From Luidia sarsii (lineage: Eukaryota; Echinodermata; Asteroidea; Paxillosida; Luidiidae), in contig OX465114.1 of assembly GCA_949987565.1 (NCBI GenBank), positions 248,001-312,000 on the forward strand: 64,000 nucleotides of DNA, written 5' to 3'. Within the stretch, counting starts at the first letter, position 1, and the number at the start of each line of letters is the position of its first letter. The notes beneath the pieces were generated by a model. It saw nothing but the letters and a program-made list of their open reading frames with translations. It was not told where the DNA came from and searched no databases. Shown here in pieces: positions 26,228 to 38,900 of this stretch. A program made the position numbers and the translations under genes.

Positions 26228-29200
26228 CAACTCACTAGTGGCCAGAATTGACCTCTTGGGTTTTGAGTGTGGCTATAAGCCAGGCACTCCATGCATGAAG
26301 TCAAGTCCCAACGTATTCAGTTACACAGGGTAGCTCTTCGTCTATTTGGCAATTGTCTATCCTGCTTGCCAACGCGTTGAGTTTGTTCTTCGTCTATTTA
26401 GCAGTTAGTGCTTGCCTAACGCGTTGAGTTTGTTCTTCATCTATTTAGTATTTAGTGCTTGCCCAACGTGTTGAGTTTGTTCTTCATCTATTTAGCAGTT
26501 AGTGCTTGCCTAACGCGTTGAGTTTGTTCTTCATCTATTTACCAGTTAGTGCTTGCCCAACGCGTTGAGTTTGTTCTTCATCTATTTAGTAGTTAGTGCT
26601 TGCCTAACGCGTTGAGTTCGTTCTTCATCTATTTAGTATTTATTGCTTGCCCAACGCGTTGAGTTTGTTCTTTATCTATTTAGCAGTTAGTGCTTGCCCA
26701 ATGTGTTGAGTTTGTTCTTCATCTATGTAGCAGTTAGTGCTTGCCCAACGCGTTGAGTTTGTTCTTCATCTATTTAGCAGTTAGTGCTTGCCCAACGCGT
26801 TGAGTTTGTTCTTCATCTATTTAGCAGTTAGTGCTTGCCCAATGCGTTGAGTTTGTTCTTCATCTATTTAGCAGTTAGTGCTTGCCTAACGCGTTGAGTT
26901 TTTTCTTCATCTATTCAGTAGTTAGTGCTTGCCCAACGCGTTGAGTTTGTTCTTCATCTATTTAGCAGTTAGTGCTTGCCTAACGCGTTGAGTTTGTTCT
27001 GCATCTATTTAGTAGTTAGTGCTTGCCCAACGCGTTGAGTTTGTTCTTCATCTATTTAGCAGTTAGTGCTTGCCTAAGGCGTTGAGTTTGTTCTTCATGT
27101 ATTTAGCAGTAAGTGCTTGCCCAACGCGTTGAGTTTGTTCTTCGTCTATTTAGTAGTAAGTGCTTGCCCAATGCGTTGAGTTTGTTCTTCATCTATTTAG
27201 CAGTAAGTGCTTGCCTAACGCGTTGAGTTTTTTCTTCATCTATTTAGTAGTTAGTGCTTGCCCAACGCGTTGCGTTTGTTCTTCATCTATTTAGCAGTTA
27301 GTGCTTGCCCAATGCGTTGAGTTTGTTCTTCATCTATTTAGCAGTTAGTGCTTGCCCAACGCGTTGAGTTTGTTCTTCGTCTATTTAGCAGTTAGTGCTT
27401 GCCTAACGCGTTGAGTTTGTTCTTCATCTATTTAGCAGTTAGTGCTTGCCCAACGCGTTGAGTTTGTTCTTCATCTATTTAGTAGTTAGTGCTTGCCCAA
27501 CGCGTTGAGTTTGTTCTTCATCTAATTAGCAGTTAGTGCTTGCCTAACGCGTTGAGTTTGTTCTTCATCTATTTAGTAGTTAGTGCTTGCCCAACGCGTT
27601 GAGTTTGTTCTTCATCTACATGTATTTAGCAGTTAGTGCTTGCCTAACGCGTTGAGTTTTTTCTTCATCTATTTAGCAGTAAGTGCTTGCCTAACGAGTT
27701 GAGTTTGTTCTTCATCTAATTAGCAGTTAGTGCTTGCCCAACGCGTTGAGTTTGTTCTTCATCTATTTAGCAGTTAGTGCTTGCCTAACGCGTTGAGTTT
27801 TTTCTTCATCTATTTAGTAGTTAGTGCTTGCCCAACGCGTTGAGTTTGTTCTTCATCTATTTAGCAGTTAGTGCTTGCCCAATGCGTTGAATTTGTTCTT
27901 CATCTATTTAGTAGTTAGTGCTTGCCCAACGCGTTGAGTTTGTTCTTCATCTATTTAGCAGTTAGTGCTTGCCCAATGCGTTGAGTTTGTTCTTTGTCTA
28001 TTTAGCTGTTTATAGACCTTTACATGTGCAGTGCTTCTTCACGGCTATAATCTTGCAGGCAGAAAAGTGACTGTGCTTATTTTATCCCTGTTACCTCGCA
28101 GATCTTTTGACCGTGAACATGGAGACGAGCCTTCCCTAAATCCACTGACATTTTGGCACCGACTACGATGAGCGCATCCTGCCATCTATCTGCAACGAGG
28201 TCAGTGTCCAAGGTCAACTCACTAGTGGCCAGAATTGACCTCTTGGGTTTTGAGTGTGGCTATAAGCCAGGCACTCCATGCATGATGTCAAGTCCCAACG
28301 TATTCAGTTACACAGGGTAGCTCTTCGTCTATTTGGCGATTGTCTATCCTGCTTGCCAACGCGTTGAGTTTGTTCTTCGTCTATTTAGCAGTTAGTGCTT
28401 GCCTAACGCGTTGAGTTTGTTCTTCATCTATTTAGTATTTAGTGCTTGCCCAACGTGTTGAGTTTGTTCTTCATCTATTTAGCAGTTAGTGCTTGCCTAA
28501 CGCGTTGAGTTTGTTCTTCATCTATTTTGCAGTTAGTGCTTGCCCAACGCGTTGAGTTTGTTCTTCATCTATTTAGTAGTTAGTGCTTGCCTAACGCGTT
28601 GAGTTCGTTCTTCATCTATTTAGTATTTATTGCTTGCCCAACGCGTTGAGTTTGTTCTTCATCTATTTAGCAGTTAGTGCTTGCCCAATGCGTTGAGTTT
28701 GTTCTTCATCTATGTAGCAGTTAGTGCTTGCCCAACGCGTTGAGTTTGTTCTTCATCTATTTAGCAGTTATTGCTTGCACAACGCGTTGAGTTTGTTCTT
28801 CATCTATTTAGCAGTTAGTGCTTGCCCAACGTGTTGAGTTTGTTCTTCGTCTATTTAGTAGTAAGTGCTTGCCCAACGCATTGAGTTTGTTCTTCATCTA
28901 TTTAGCAGTTAGTGCTTGCCCAATGCGTTGAGTTTGTTCTTCATCTATTTAGCAGTTAGTGCTTGCCTAACGCGTTGAGTTTTTTCTTCATCTATTCAGT
29001 AGTTAGTGCTTGCCCAACGCGTTGAGTTTGTTCTTCATCTATTTAGCAGTTAGTGCTTGCCCAACGCGTTGAGTTTGTTCTGCATCTATTTAGTAGTTAG
29101 TGCTTGCCCAACGCGTTGAGTTTGTTCTTCATCTATTTAGCAGTTAGTGCTTGCCTAAGGCGTTGAGTTTGTTCTTCATGTATTTAGCAGTTAGTGCTTG

Positions 29201-32200
29201 CCCAACGCGTTGAGTTTGTTCTTCGTCTATTTAGTAGTAAGTGCTTGCCCAATGCGTTGAGTTTGTTCTTCATCTATTTAGCAGTTAGTGCTTGCCTAAC
29301 GCGTTGAGTTTTTTCTTCATCTATTTAGTAGTTAGTGCTTGCCCAACGCGTTGCGTTTGTTCTTCATCTATTTAGCAGTTAGTGCTTGCCCAATGCGTTG
29401 AGTTTGTTCTTCATCTATTTAGCAGTTAGTGCTTGCCTAACGCGTTGAGTTTTTTCTTCATCTATTCAGTAGTTAGTGCTTGCCCAACGCCTTGAGTTTG
29501 TTCTTCATCTATTTAGCAGTTAGTGCTTGCCCAACGCGTTGAGTTTGTTCTTCATCTATTTAGTAGTTAGTGCTTGCCCAACGCGTTGAGTTTGTTCTTC
29601 ATCTATTTAGCAGTTAGTGCTTGCCTAACGCGTTGAGTTTGTTCTTCATCTATTTAGCAGTTAGTGCTTGCCCAACGCGTTGAGTTTGTTCTTCATCTAT
29701 TTCAGTTAGTGCTTGCCTAACGCGTTGATTTTTTTCTTCATCTATTTAGTAGTTAGTGCTTGCCCAATGCGTTGAGTTTGTTCTTCATCTATTTATCTGT
29801 TAGTGCTTGCCTAATGCGTTGAGTTTGTTCTTCATCTATTTAGTAGTTAGTTCTTGCCCAACGCGTTGAGTTTGTTCTTCATCTATTTAGCAGTTAGTGC
29901 CTCCCCAACGCGTTGAGTTTGTTCTTCGTCTATTTAGCAGTTTATAGACCTTTACATGTGCAGTGCTTCTTCACGGCTATAATCTTGCAGGCAGAAAAGT
30001 GACTGTGCTTATTTTATCCCTGTTACCTCGCAGATCTTTTGACCGTGAACATGGAGACGAGCCTTCCCTAAATCCACTGACATTTTGGCACCGACTACGA
30101 TGAGCGCATCCTGCCATCCATCTGCAACGAGGTCAGTGTCCAAGGTCAACTCACTAGTGGCCAGAATTGACCTCTTGGGTTTTGAGTGTGGCTATAAGCC
30201 AGGCACTCCATGCATGAAGTCAAGTCCCAACGTATTCAGTTACACAGTGTAGCTCTTCATCTATTTGGCAATAGTCTATCCTGCTTGCCAACGCGTTGAG
30301 TTTGTTCTTCGTCTATTTAGCAGTTAGTGCTTGCCTAACGCGTTGAGTTTGTTTTTCATCTATTTAGCAGTTAGTGCTTGCCTAACGTGTTGAGTTTGTT
30401 CTTCATCTATTTAGTAGTTAGTGCTTGCCCAACGCGTTGAGTTTGTTCTTCATCTACATGTATTTAGCAGTTAGTGCTTGCCTAACGCGTTGAGTTTTTT
30501 CTTCATCTATTTAGCAGTTAGTGCTTGACTAACGAGTTGAGTTTGTTCTTCATCTAATTAGCAGTTAGTGCTTGCCCAACGCGTTGAGTTTGTTCTTCAT
30601 CTATTTAGCAGTTAGTGCTTGCCTAACGCGTTGAGTTTTTTCTTCATCTATTTAGCAGTTAGTGCTTGCCCAATGCGTTGAGTTTGTTCTTCATCTATTT
30701 AGCAGTTAGTGCTTGCCCAATGCGTTGAGTTTGTTCTTCATCTATTTAGCAGTTAGTGCTTGCCTAACGCGTTGAGTTTTTTCTTCATCTATTCAGTAGT
30801 TAGTGCTTGCCCAACGCGTTGAGTTTGTTCTTCATCTATTTAGCAGTTAGTGCTTGCCCAACGCGTTGAGTTTGTTCTGCATCTATTTAGTAGTTAGTGC
30901 TTGCCCAACGCGTTGAGTTTGTTCTTCATCTATTTAGCAGTTAGTGCTTGCCTAAGGCGTTGAGTTTGTTCTTCATGTATTTAGCAGTTAGTGCTTGCCC
31001 AACGCGTTGAGTTTGTTCTTCGTCTATTTAGTAGTAAGTGCTTGCCCAATGCGTTGAGTTTGTTCTTCATCTATTTAGCAGTTAGTGCTTGCCCAATGCG
31101 TGGAGTTTGTTCTTCATCTATTTAGTAGTTAGTGCTTGCCCAATGCGTTGAGTTTGTTCTTCATCTATTTAGCAGTTAGTGCTTGCCCAACGCGTTGAGT
31201 TTGTTCTTCATCTATTTAGCAGTTAGTGCTTGCCTAATGCGTTGAGTTTGTTCTTCATCTATTTAGCAGTTAGTGCTTGCCCAATGCGTTGAGTTTGTTC
31301 TTTGTCTATTTAGCTGTTTATAGACCTTTACATGTGCAGTGCTTCTTCACGGCTATAATCTTGCAGGCAGAAAAGTGACTGTGCTTATTTTATCCCTGTT
31401 ACCTCGCAGATCTTTTGACCATGAACATGGAGACGTGCCTTCCCTAAATCCACTGACATTTTGGCACCGACTACGATGAGCGCATCCTGCCATCTATCTG
31501 CAACGAGGTCAGTGTCCAAGGTCAACTCACTAGTGGCCAGAATTGACCTCTTGGGTTTTGAGTGTGGCTATAAGCCAGGCACTCCATGCATGAAGTCAAG
31601 TCCCAACGTATTCAGTTACACAGGGTAGCTCTTCGTCTATTTGGCAATTGTCTATCCTGCTTGCCAACGCGTTGAGTTTGTTCTTCGTCTATTTAGCAGT
31701 TAGTGCTTGCCTAACGCGTTGAGTTTGTTCTTCATCTATTTAGTATTTAGTGCTTGCCCAACGTGTTGAGTTTGTTCTTCATCTATTTAGCAGTTAGTGC
31801 TTGCCTAACGCGTTGAGTTTGTTCTTCATCTATTTACCAGTTAGTGCTTGCCCAACGCGTTGAGTTTGTTCTTCATCTATTTAGTAGTTAGTGCTTGCCT
31901 AACGCGTTGAGTTCGTTCTTCATCTATTTAGTATTTATTGCTTGCCCAACGCGTTGAGTTTGTTCTTTATCTATTTAGCAGTTAGTGCTTGCCCAATGTG
32001 TTGAGTTTGTTCTTCATCTATGTAGCAGTTAGTGCTTGCCCAACGCGTTGAGTTTGTTCTTCATCTATTTAGCAGTTAGTGCTTGCCCAACGCGTTGAGT
32101 TTGTTCTTCATCTATTTAGCAGTTAGTGCTTGCCCAATGCGTTGAGTTTGTTCTTCATCTATTTAGCAGTTAGTGCTTGCCTAACGCGTTGAGTTTTTTC

Positions 32201-35200
32201 TTCATCTATTCAGTAGTTAGTGCTTGCCCAACGCGTTGAGTTTGTTCTTCATCTATTTAGCAGTTAGTGCTTGCCTAACGCGTTGAGTTTGTTCTGCATC
32301 TATTTAGTAGTTAGTGCTTGCCCAACGCGTTGAGTTTGTTCTTCATCTATTTAGCAGTTAGTGCTTGCCTAAGGCGTTGAGTTTGTTCTTCATGTATTTA
32401 GCAGTAAGTGCTTGCCCAACGCGTTGAGTTTGTTCTTCGTCTATTTAGTAGTAAGTGCTTGCCCAATGCGTTGAGTTTGTTCTTCATCTATTTAGCAGTA
32501 AGTGCTTGCCTAACGCGTTGAGTTTTTTCTTCATCTATTTAGTAGTTAGTGCTTGCCCAACGCGTTGCGTTTGTTCTTCATCTATTTAGCAGTTAGTGCT
32601 TGCCCAATGCGTTGAGTTTGTTCTTCATCTATTTAGCAGTTAGTGCTTGCCCAACGCGTTGAGTTTGTTCTTCGTCTATTTAGCAGTTAGTGCTTGCCTA
32701 ACGCGTTGAGTTTGTTCTTCATCTATTTAGCAGTTAGTGCTTGCCCAACGCGTTGAGTTTGTTCTTCATCTATTTAGTAGTTAGTGCTTGCCCAACGCGT
32801 TGAGTTTGTTCTTCATCTAATTAGCAGTTAGTGCTTGCCTAACGCGTTGAGTTTGTTCTTCATCTATTTAGTAGTTAGTGCTTGCCCAACGCGTTGAGTT
32901 TGTTCTTCATCTACATGTATTTAGCAGTTAGTGCTTGCCTAACGCGTTGAGTTTTTTCTTCATCTATTTAGCAGTAAGTGCTTGCCTAACGAGTTGAGTT
33001 TGTTCTTCATCTAATTAGCAGTTAGTGCTTGCCCAACGCGTTGAGTTTGTTCTTCATCTATTTAGCAGTTAGTGCTTGCCTAACGCGTTGAGTTTTTTCT
33101 TCATCTATTTAGTAGTTAGTGCTTGCCCAACGCGTTGAGTTTGTTCTTCATCTATTTAGCAGTTAGTGCTTGCCCAATGCGTTGAATTTGTTCTTCATCT
33201 ATTTAGTAGTTAGTGCTTGCCCAACGCGTTGAGTTTGTTCTTCATCTATTTAGCAGTTAGTGCTTGCCCAATGCGTTGAGTTTGTTCTTTGTCTATTTAG
33301 CTGTTTATAGACCTTTACATGTGCAGTGCTTCTTCACGGCTATAATCTTGCAGGCAGAAAAGTGACTGTGCTTATTTTATCCCTGTTACCTCGCAGATCT
33401 TTTGACCGTGAACATGGAGACGAGCCTTCCCTAAATCCACTGACATTTTGGCACCGACTACGATGAGCGCATCCTGCCATCTATCTGCAACGAGGTCAGT
33501 GTCCAAGGTCAACTCACTAGTGGCCAGAATTGACCTCTTGGGTTTTGAGTGTGGCTATAAGCCAGGCACTCCATGCATGATGTCAAGTCCCAACGTATTC
33601 AGTTACACAGGGTAGCTCTTCGTCTATTTGGCGATTGTCTATCCTGCTTGCCAACGCGTTGAGTTTGTTCTTCGTCTATTTAGCAGTTAGTGCTTGCCTA
33701 ACGCGTTGAGTTTGTTCTTCATCTATTTAGTATTTAGTGCTTGCCCAACGTGTTGAGTTTGTTCTTCATCTATTTAGCAGTTAGTGCTTGCCTAACGCGT
33801 TGAGTTTGTTCTTCATCTATTTTGCAGTTAGTGCTTGCCCAACGCGTTGAGTTTGTTCTTCATCTATTTAGTAGTTAGTGCTTGCCTAACGCGTTGAGTT
33901 CGTTCTTCATCTATTTAGTATTTATTGCTTGCCCAACGCGTTGAGTTTGTTCTTCATCTATTTAGCAGTTAGTGCTTGCCCAATGCGTTGAGTTTGTTCT
34001 TCATCTATGTAGCAGTTAGTGCTTGCCCAACGCGTTGAGTTTGTTCTTCATCTATTTAGCAGTTATTGCTTGCACAACGCGTTGAGTTTGTTCTTCATCT
34101 ATTTAGCAGTTAGTGCTTGCCCAACGTGTTGAGTTTGTTCTTCGTCTATTTAGTAGTAAGTGCTTGCCCAACGCATTGAGTTTGTTCTTCATCTATTTAG
34201 CAGTTAGTGCTTGCCCAATGCGTTGAGTTTGTTCTTCATCTATTTAGCAGTTAGTGCTTGCCTAACGCGTTGAGTTTTTTCTTCATCTATTCAGTAGTTA
34301 GTGCTTGCCCAACGCGTTGAGTTTGTTCTTCATCTATTTAGCAGTTAGTGCTTGCCCAACGCGTTGAGTTTGTTCTGCATCTATTTAGTAGTTAGTGCTT
34401 GCCCAACGCGTTGAGTTTGTTCTTCATCTATTTAGCAGTTAGTGCTTGCCTAAGGCGTTGAGTTTGTTCTTCATGTATTTAGCAGTTAGTGCTTGCCCAA
34501 CGCGTTGAGTTTGTTCTTCGTCTATTTAGTAGTAAGTGCTTGCCCAATGCGTTGAGTTTGTTCTTCATCTATTTAGCAGTTAGTGCTTGCCTAACGCGTT
34601 GAGTTTTTTCTTCATCTATTTAGTAGTTAGTGCTTGCCCAACGCGTTGCGTTTGTTCTTCATCTATTTAGCAGTTAGTGCTTGCCCAATGCGTTGAGTTT
34701 GTTCTTCATCTATTTAGCAGTTAGTGCTTGCCTAACGCGTTGAGTTTTTTCTTCATCTATTCAGTAGTTAGTGCTTGCCCAACGCCTTGAGTTTGTTCTT
34801 CATCTATTTAGCAGTTAGTGCTTGCCCAACGCGTTGAGTTTGTTCTTCATCTATTTAGTAGTTAGTGCTTGCCCAACGCGTTGAGTTTGTTCTTCATCTA
34901 TTTAGCAGTTAGTGCTTGCCTAACGCGTTGAGTTTGTTCTTCATCTATTTAGCAGTTAGTGCTTGCCCAACGCGTTGAGTTTGTTCTTCATCTATTTCAG
35001 TTAGTGCTTGCCTAACGCGTTGATTTTTTTCTTCATCTATTTAGTAGTTAGTGCTTGCCCAATGCGTTGAGTTTGTTCTTCATCTATTTATCTGTTAGTG
35101 CTTGCCTAATGCGTTGAGTTTGTTCTTCATCTATTTAGTAGTTAGTTCTTGCCCAACGCGTTGAGTTTGTTCTTCATCTATTTAGCAGTTAGTGCCTCCC

Positions 35201-35940
35201 CAACGCGTTGAGTTTGTTCTTCGTCTATTTAGCAGTTTATAGACCTTTACATGTGCAGTGCTTCTTCACGGCTATAATCTTGCAGGCAGAAAAGTGACTG
35301 TGCTTATTTTATCCCTGTTACCTCGCAGATCTTTTGACCGTGAACATGGAGACGAGCCTTCCCTAAATCCACTGACATTTTGGCACCGACTACGATGAGC
35401 GCATCCTGCCATCCATCTGCAACGAGGTCAGTGTCCAAGGTCAACTCACTAGTGGCCAGAATTGACCTCTTGGGTTTTGAGTGTGGCTATAAGCCAGGCA
35501 CTCCATGCATGAAGTCAAGTCCCAACGTATTCAGTTACACAGTGTAGCTCTTCATCTATTTGGCAATAGTCTATCCTGCTTGCCAACGCGTTGAGTTTGT
35601 TCTTCGTCTATTTAGCAGTTAGTGCTTGCCTAACGCGTTGAGTTTGTTTTTCATCTATTTAGCAGTTAGTGCTTGCCTAACGTGTTGAGTTTGTTCTTCA
35701 TCTATTTAGTAGTTAGTGCTTGCCCAACGCGTTGAGTTTGTTCTTCATCTACATGTATTTAGCAGTTAGTGCTTGCCTAACGCGTTGAGTTTTTTCTTCA
35801 TCTATTTAGCAGTTAGTGCTTGACTAACGAGTTGAGTTTGTTCTTCATCTAATTAGCAGTTAGTGCTTGCCCAACGCGTTGAGTTTGTTCTTCATCTATT
35901 TAGCAGTTAGTGCTTGCCTAACGCGTTGAGTTTTTTCTTC
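26028..35940 (+). repeat. 5,295-bp tandem higher-order duplication
   Basis: Spacers at 26028, 28015 and 29947 recur at 31323, 33310 and 35242, each offset by 5,295 bp, with the internal spacings 1987 and 1932 conserved. Shared private variants include GACCATGAACATGG, CATGATGTCAAG and GTGCCTCCCCAACG. The copies diverge after about 30640 in the first and 35940 in the second. Confidence 0.87.
28015..28355 (+). repeat. Chimeric A/B spacer
   Basis: This spacer has the type A marker GAGACGAGCC on its left but type B markers (CCATCTATCTG, CACAGGGTAG) on its right, plus private variants CATGATGTCAAG and GGCGATTG. The same chimera recurs at 33310, exactly 5,295 bp away, so it was copied once after it formed. 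Gene conversion or crossover between A and B units is the simplest explanation. Confidence 0.75.
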
Positions 35941-38900
35941 ATCTATTTAGTGGTTAGTGCTTGCCCAACGCGTTGAGTTTGTTCTTCATCTATTTAGCAG
36001 TTAGTGCATGCCCAATGCGTTGAGTTTGTTCTTCATCTATTTAGTAGTTAGTGCTTGCCCAACGCGTTGAGTTTGTTCTTCATCTATTTAGCAGTTAGTG
36101 CTTGCCCAACGCGTTGAGTTTGTTCTTCGTCTATTTAGCAGTTTATAGACCTTTACATGTGCAGTGCTTCTTCACGGCTATAATCTTGCAGGCAGAAAAG
36201 TGACTGTGCTTATTTTATCCCTGTTACCTCGCAGATCTTTTGACCGTGAACATGGAGACGAGCCTTCCCTAAATCCACTGACATTTTGGCACCGACTACG
36301 ATGAGCGCATCCTGCCATCCATCTGCAACGAGGTCAGTGTCCAAGGTCAACTCACTAGTGGCCAGAATTGACCTCTTGGGTTTTGAATGTGGCTATAAGC
36401 CAGGCACTCCATGCATGACATCAAGTCCCAACGTATTCAGTTACACAGTGTAGCTCTTCGTCTATTTGGCAATAGTCTATCTTGCTTGCCAACGCGTTGA
36501 GTTTGTTCTTCGTCTATTTTGCAGTTAGTGCTTGCCTAACGCGTTGAGTTTGTTCTTCATCTATTTAGTAGTTAGTGCTTGCCCAATGCATTGAGTTTGT
36601 TCTTCATCTATTTAGCAGTTAGTGCTTGCCCAATGCGTTGAGTTTGTTCTTCATCTATTTAGCAGTTAGTGCTTGCCTAACGCGTTGAGTTTGTTCTTCA
36701 TCTATTTAGCAGTTAGTGCTTGCCTAACGCGTTGAGTTTGTTCTTCATCTATTTAGCAGTTAGTGCTTGCCCAACGCGTTGAGTTTGTTCTTCGTCTATT
36801 TAGCAGTTTATAGACCTTTACATTTGCAGTGCTTCTTCACGGCTATAATCTTGCAGGCAGAAAAGTGACTGTGCTTATTTTATCCATGTTACCTTGCAGA
36901 TCTTTTGACCGTGAACATGGAGACGAGCCTTCCCTAAATCTACTGACATTTTGGCACCGACTACGATGAGCGCATCCTGCCATCCATCTGCATTGAGGTC
37001 AGTGTCCAAGGTCAACTCACTAGTGGCCAGAATTGACCTCTTGGGTTTTGAGTGTGGCTATAAGCCAGGCACTCCATGCATGACGTCAAGTCCCAACGTA
37101 TTCAGTTACACAGTGTAGCTCTTCGTCTATTTGGCAATAGTCTATCCTGCTTGCCAACGCGTTGAGTTTGTTCTTCGTCTATTTAGCAGTTAGTGCTTGC
37201 CTAACGCGTTGAGTTTGTTCTTCATCTATTTAGCAGTTAGTGCTTGCCCAACGCGTTGAGTTTGTTCTTCATCTATTTAGGAGTTAGTGCTTGCCCAACG
37301 CGTTGAGTTTGTTCTTCGTCTACTTAGTAGTAAGTCCTTGCCCAACGCGTTGAGTTTGTTCTTCATCTATTTAGCAGTTAGTGCTTGCCTAACGCGTTGA
37401 GTTTTTTCTTCATCTATTCAGTAGTTAGTGCTTGCCCAACGTGTTGAGTTTGTTCTTCATCTATTTAGCAGTTAGTGCTTGCCTAACGCGTTGAGTTTGT
37501 TCTTCATCTATTTAGCAGTTAGTGCTTGCCCAACGCGTTGAGTTTGTTCATCTATTTAGCAGTTAGTGCTTGCCTAACGCGTTGAGTTTTTTCTTCATCT
37601 ATTTAGTAGTTAGTGCTTGCCCAATGCGTTGAGTTTGTTCTTCATCTATTTAGCAGTTAGTGCTTGCCCAACGCGTTGAGTTTGTTCTTCGTCTATTTAG
37701 TAGTAAGTGCTTTCCCAACGCGTTGAGTTTGTTCTTCATCTATTTAGCAGTTAGTGCTTGCCTAACGCGTTGAGTTTGTTCTTCATCTATTTAGCAGTTA
37801 GTGCTTGCCTAACGCGTTGAGTTTTTTGTTCATCTATTTAGTAGTTAGTTCTTGCCCAACGCGTTGAGTTTGTTCTTCATCTATTAAGCAGTTAGTGCTT
37901 GCCCAATGCGTTGAGTTTGTTCTTCATCTATTTAGCAGTTAGTGCTTGCCTAACGCGTTGAGTTTGTTCTTCGTCTATTTAGCAGTTAGTGCTTACCTAA
38001 CGCGTTGAGTTTGTTCTTCATCTATTTAGCAGTTAGTGCTTGCCCAACGCGTTGAGTTTGTTCTTCATCTATTTAGTAGTTAGTGCTTGCCTAACGCGTT
38101 GAGTTCGTTCTTCATCTATTTAGTATTTAGTGCTTGCCCAACTCGTTGAGTTTGTTCTTCATCTATTTGGCAGTTAGTGCTTGCCCAATGTATTGAGTTT
38201 GTTCTTCATCTATTTAGCAGTTAGTGCTTGCCCAACGCGTTGAGTTTGTTCTTCATCTATTTAGCAGTTAGTGCTTGCCCAATGCGTTGAGTTTGTTCTT
38301 CGTCTATTTTGTAGTAAGTGCTTGCCCAACGCGTTGAGTTTGTTCTTCATCTATTTAGCAGTTAGTGCTTGCCTAACGTGTTGAGTTTGTTCTTCATCTA
38401 TTTAGCAGTTAGTGCTTGCCTAACGCGTTGAGTTTGTTCTTCATCTATTTAGCAGTTAGTGCTTGCCCAATGCGTTGAGTTTGTTCTTCATCTATTTAGC
38501 AGTTAGTGCTTGCCTAGCGCGTTGAGTTTTTTCTTCATCTATTCAGTAGTTAGTGCTTGCCCAACGCGTTGAGTTTGTTCTTCATCTATTTAGCAGTTAG
38601 TGCTTGCCCTACGCGTTGAGTTTGTTCTTCATCTATTTAGTAGTTAGTGCTTGCCCAACGCGTTGAGTTTGTTCTTCATCTATTTAGCAGTTAGTGCTTG
38701 CCTAACGCGTTGAGTTTGTTCTTCATCTATTTAGCAGTTAGTGCTTGCCCAACGCGTTGAGTTTGTTCTTCATCTATTTCAGTTAGTGCTTGCCTAATGC
38801 GTTGAGTTTGTTCTTCATCTATTTAGTAGTTAGTTCTTGCCCAACGCGTTGAGTTTGTTCTTCATCTATTTAGCAGTTAGTGCTTGCCCAATGCGTTGAG

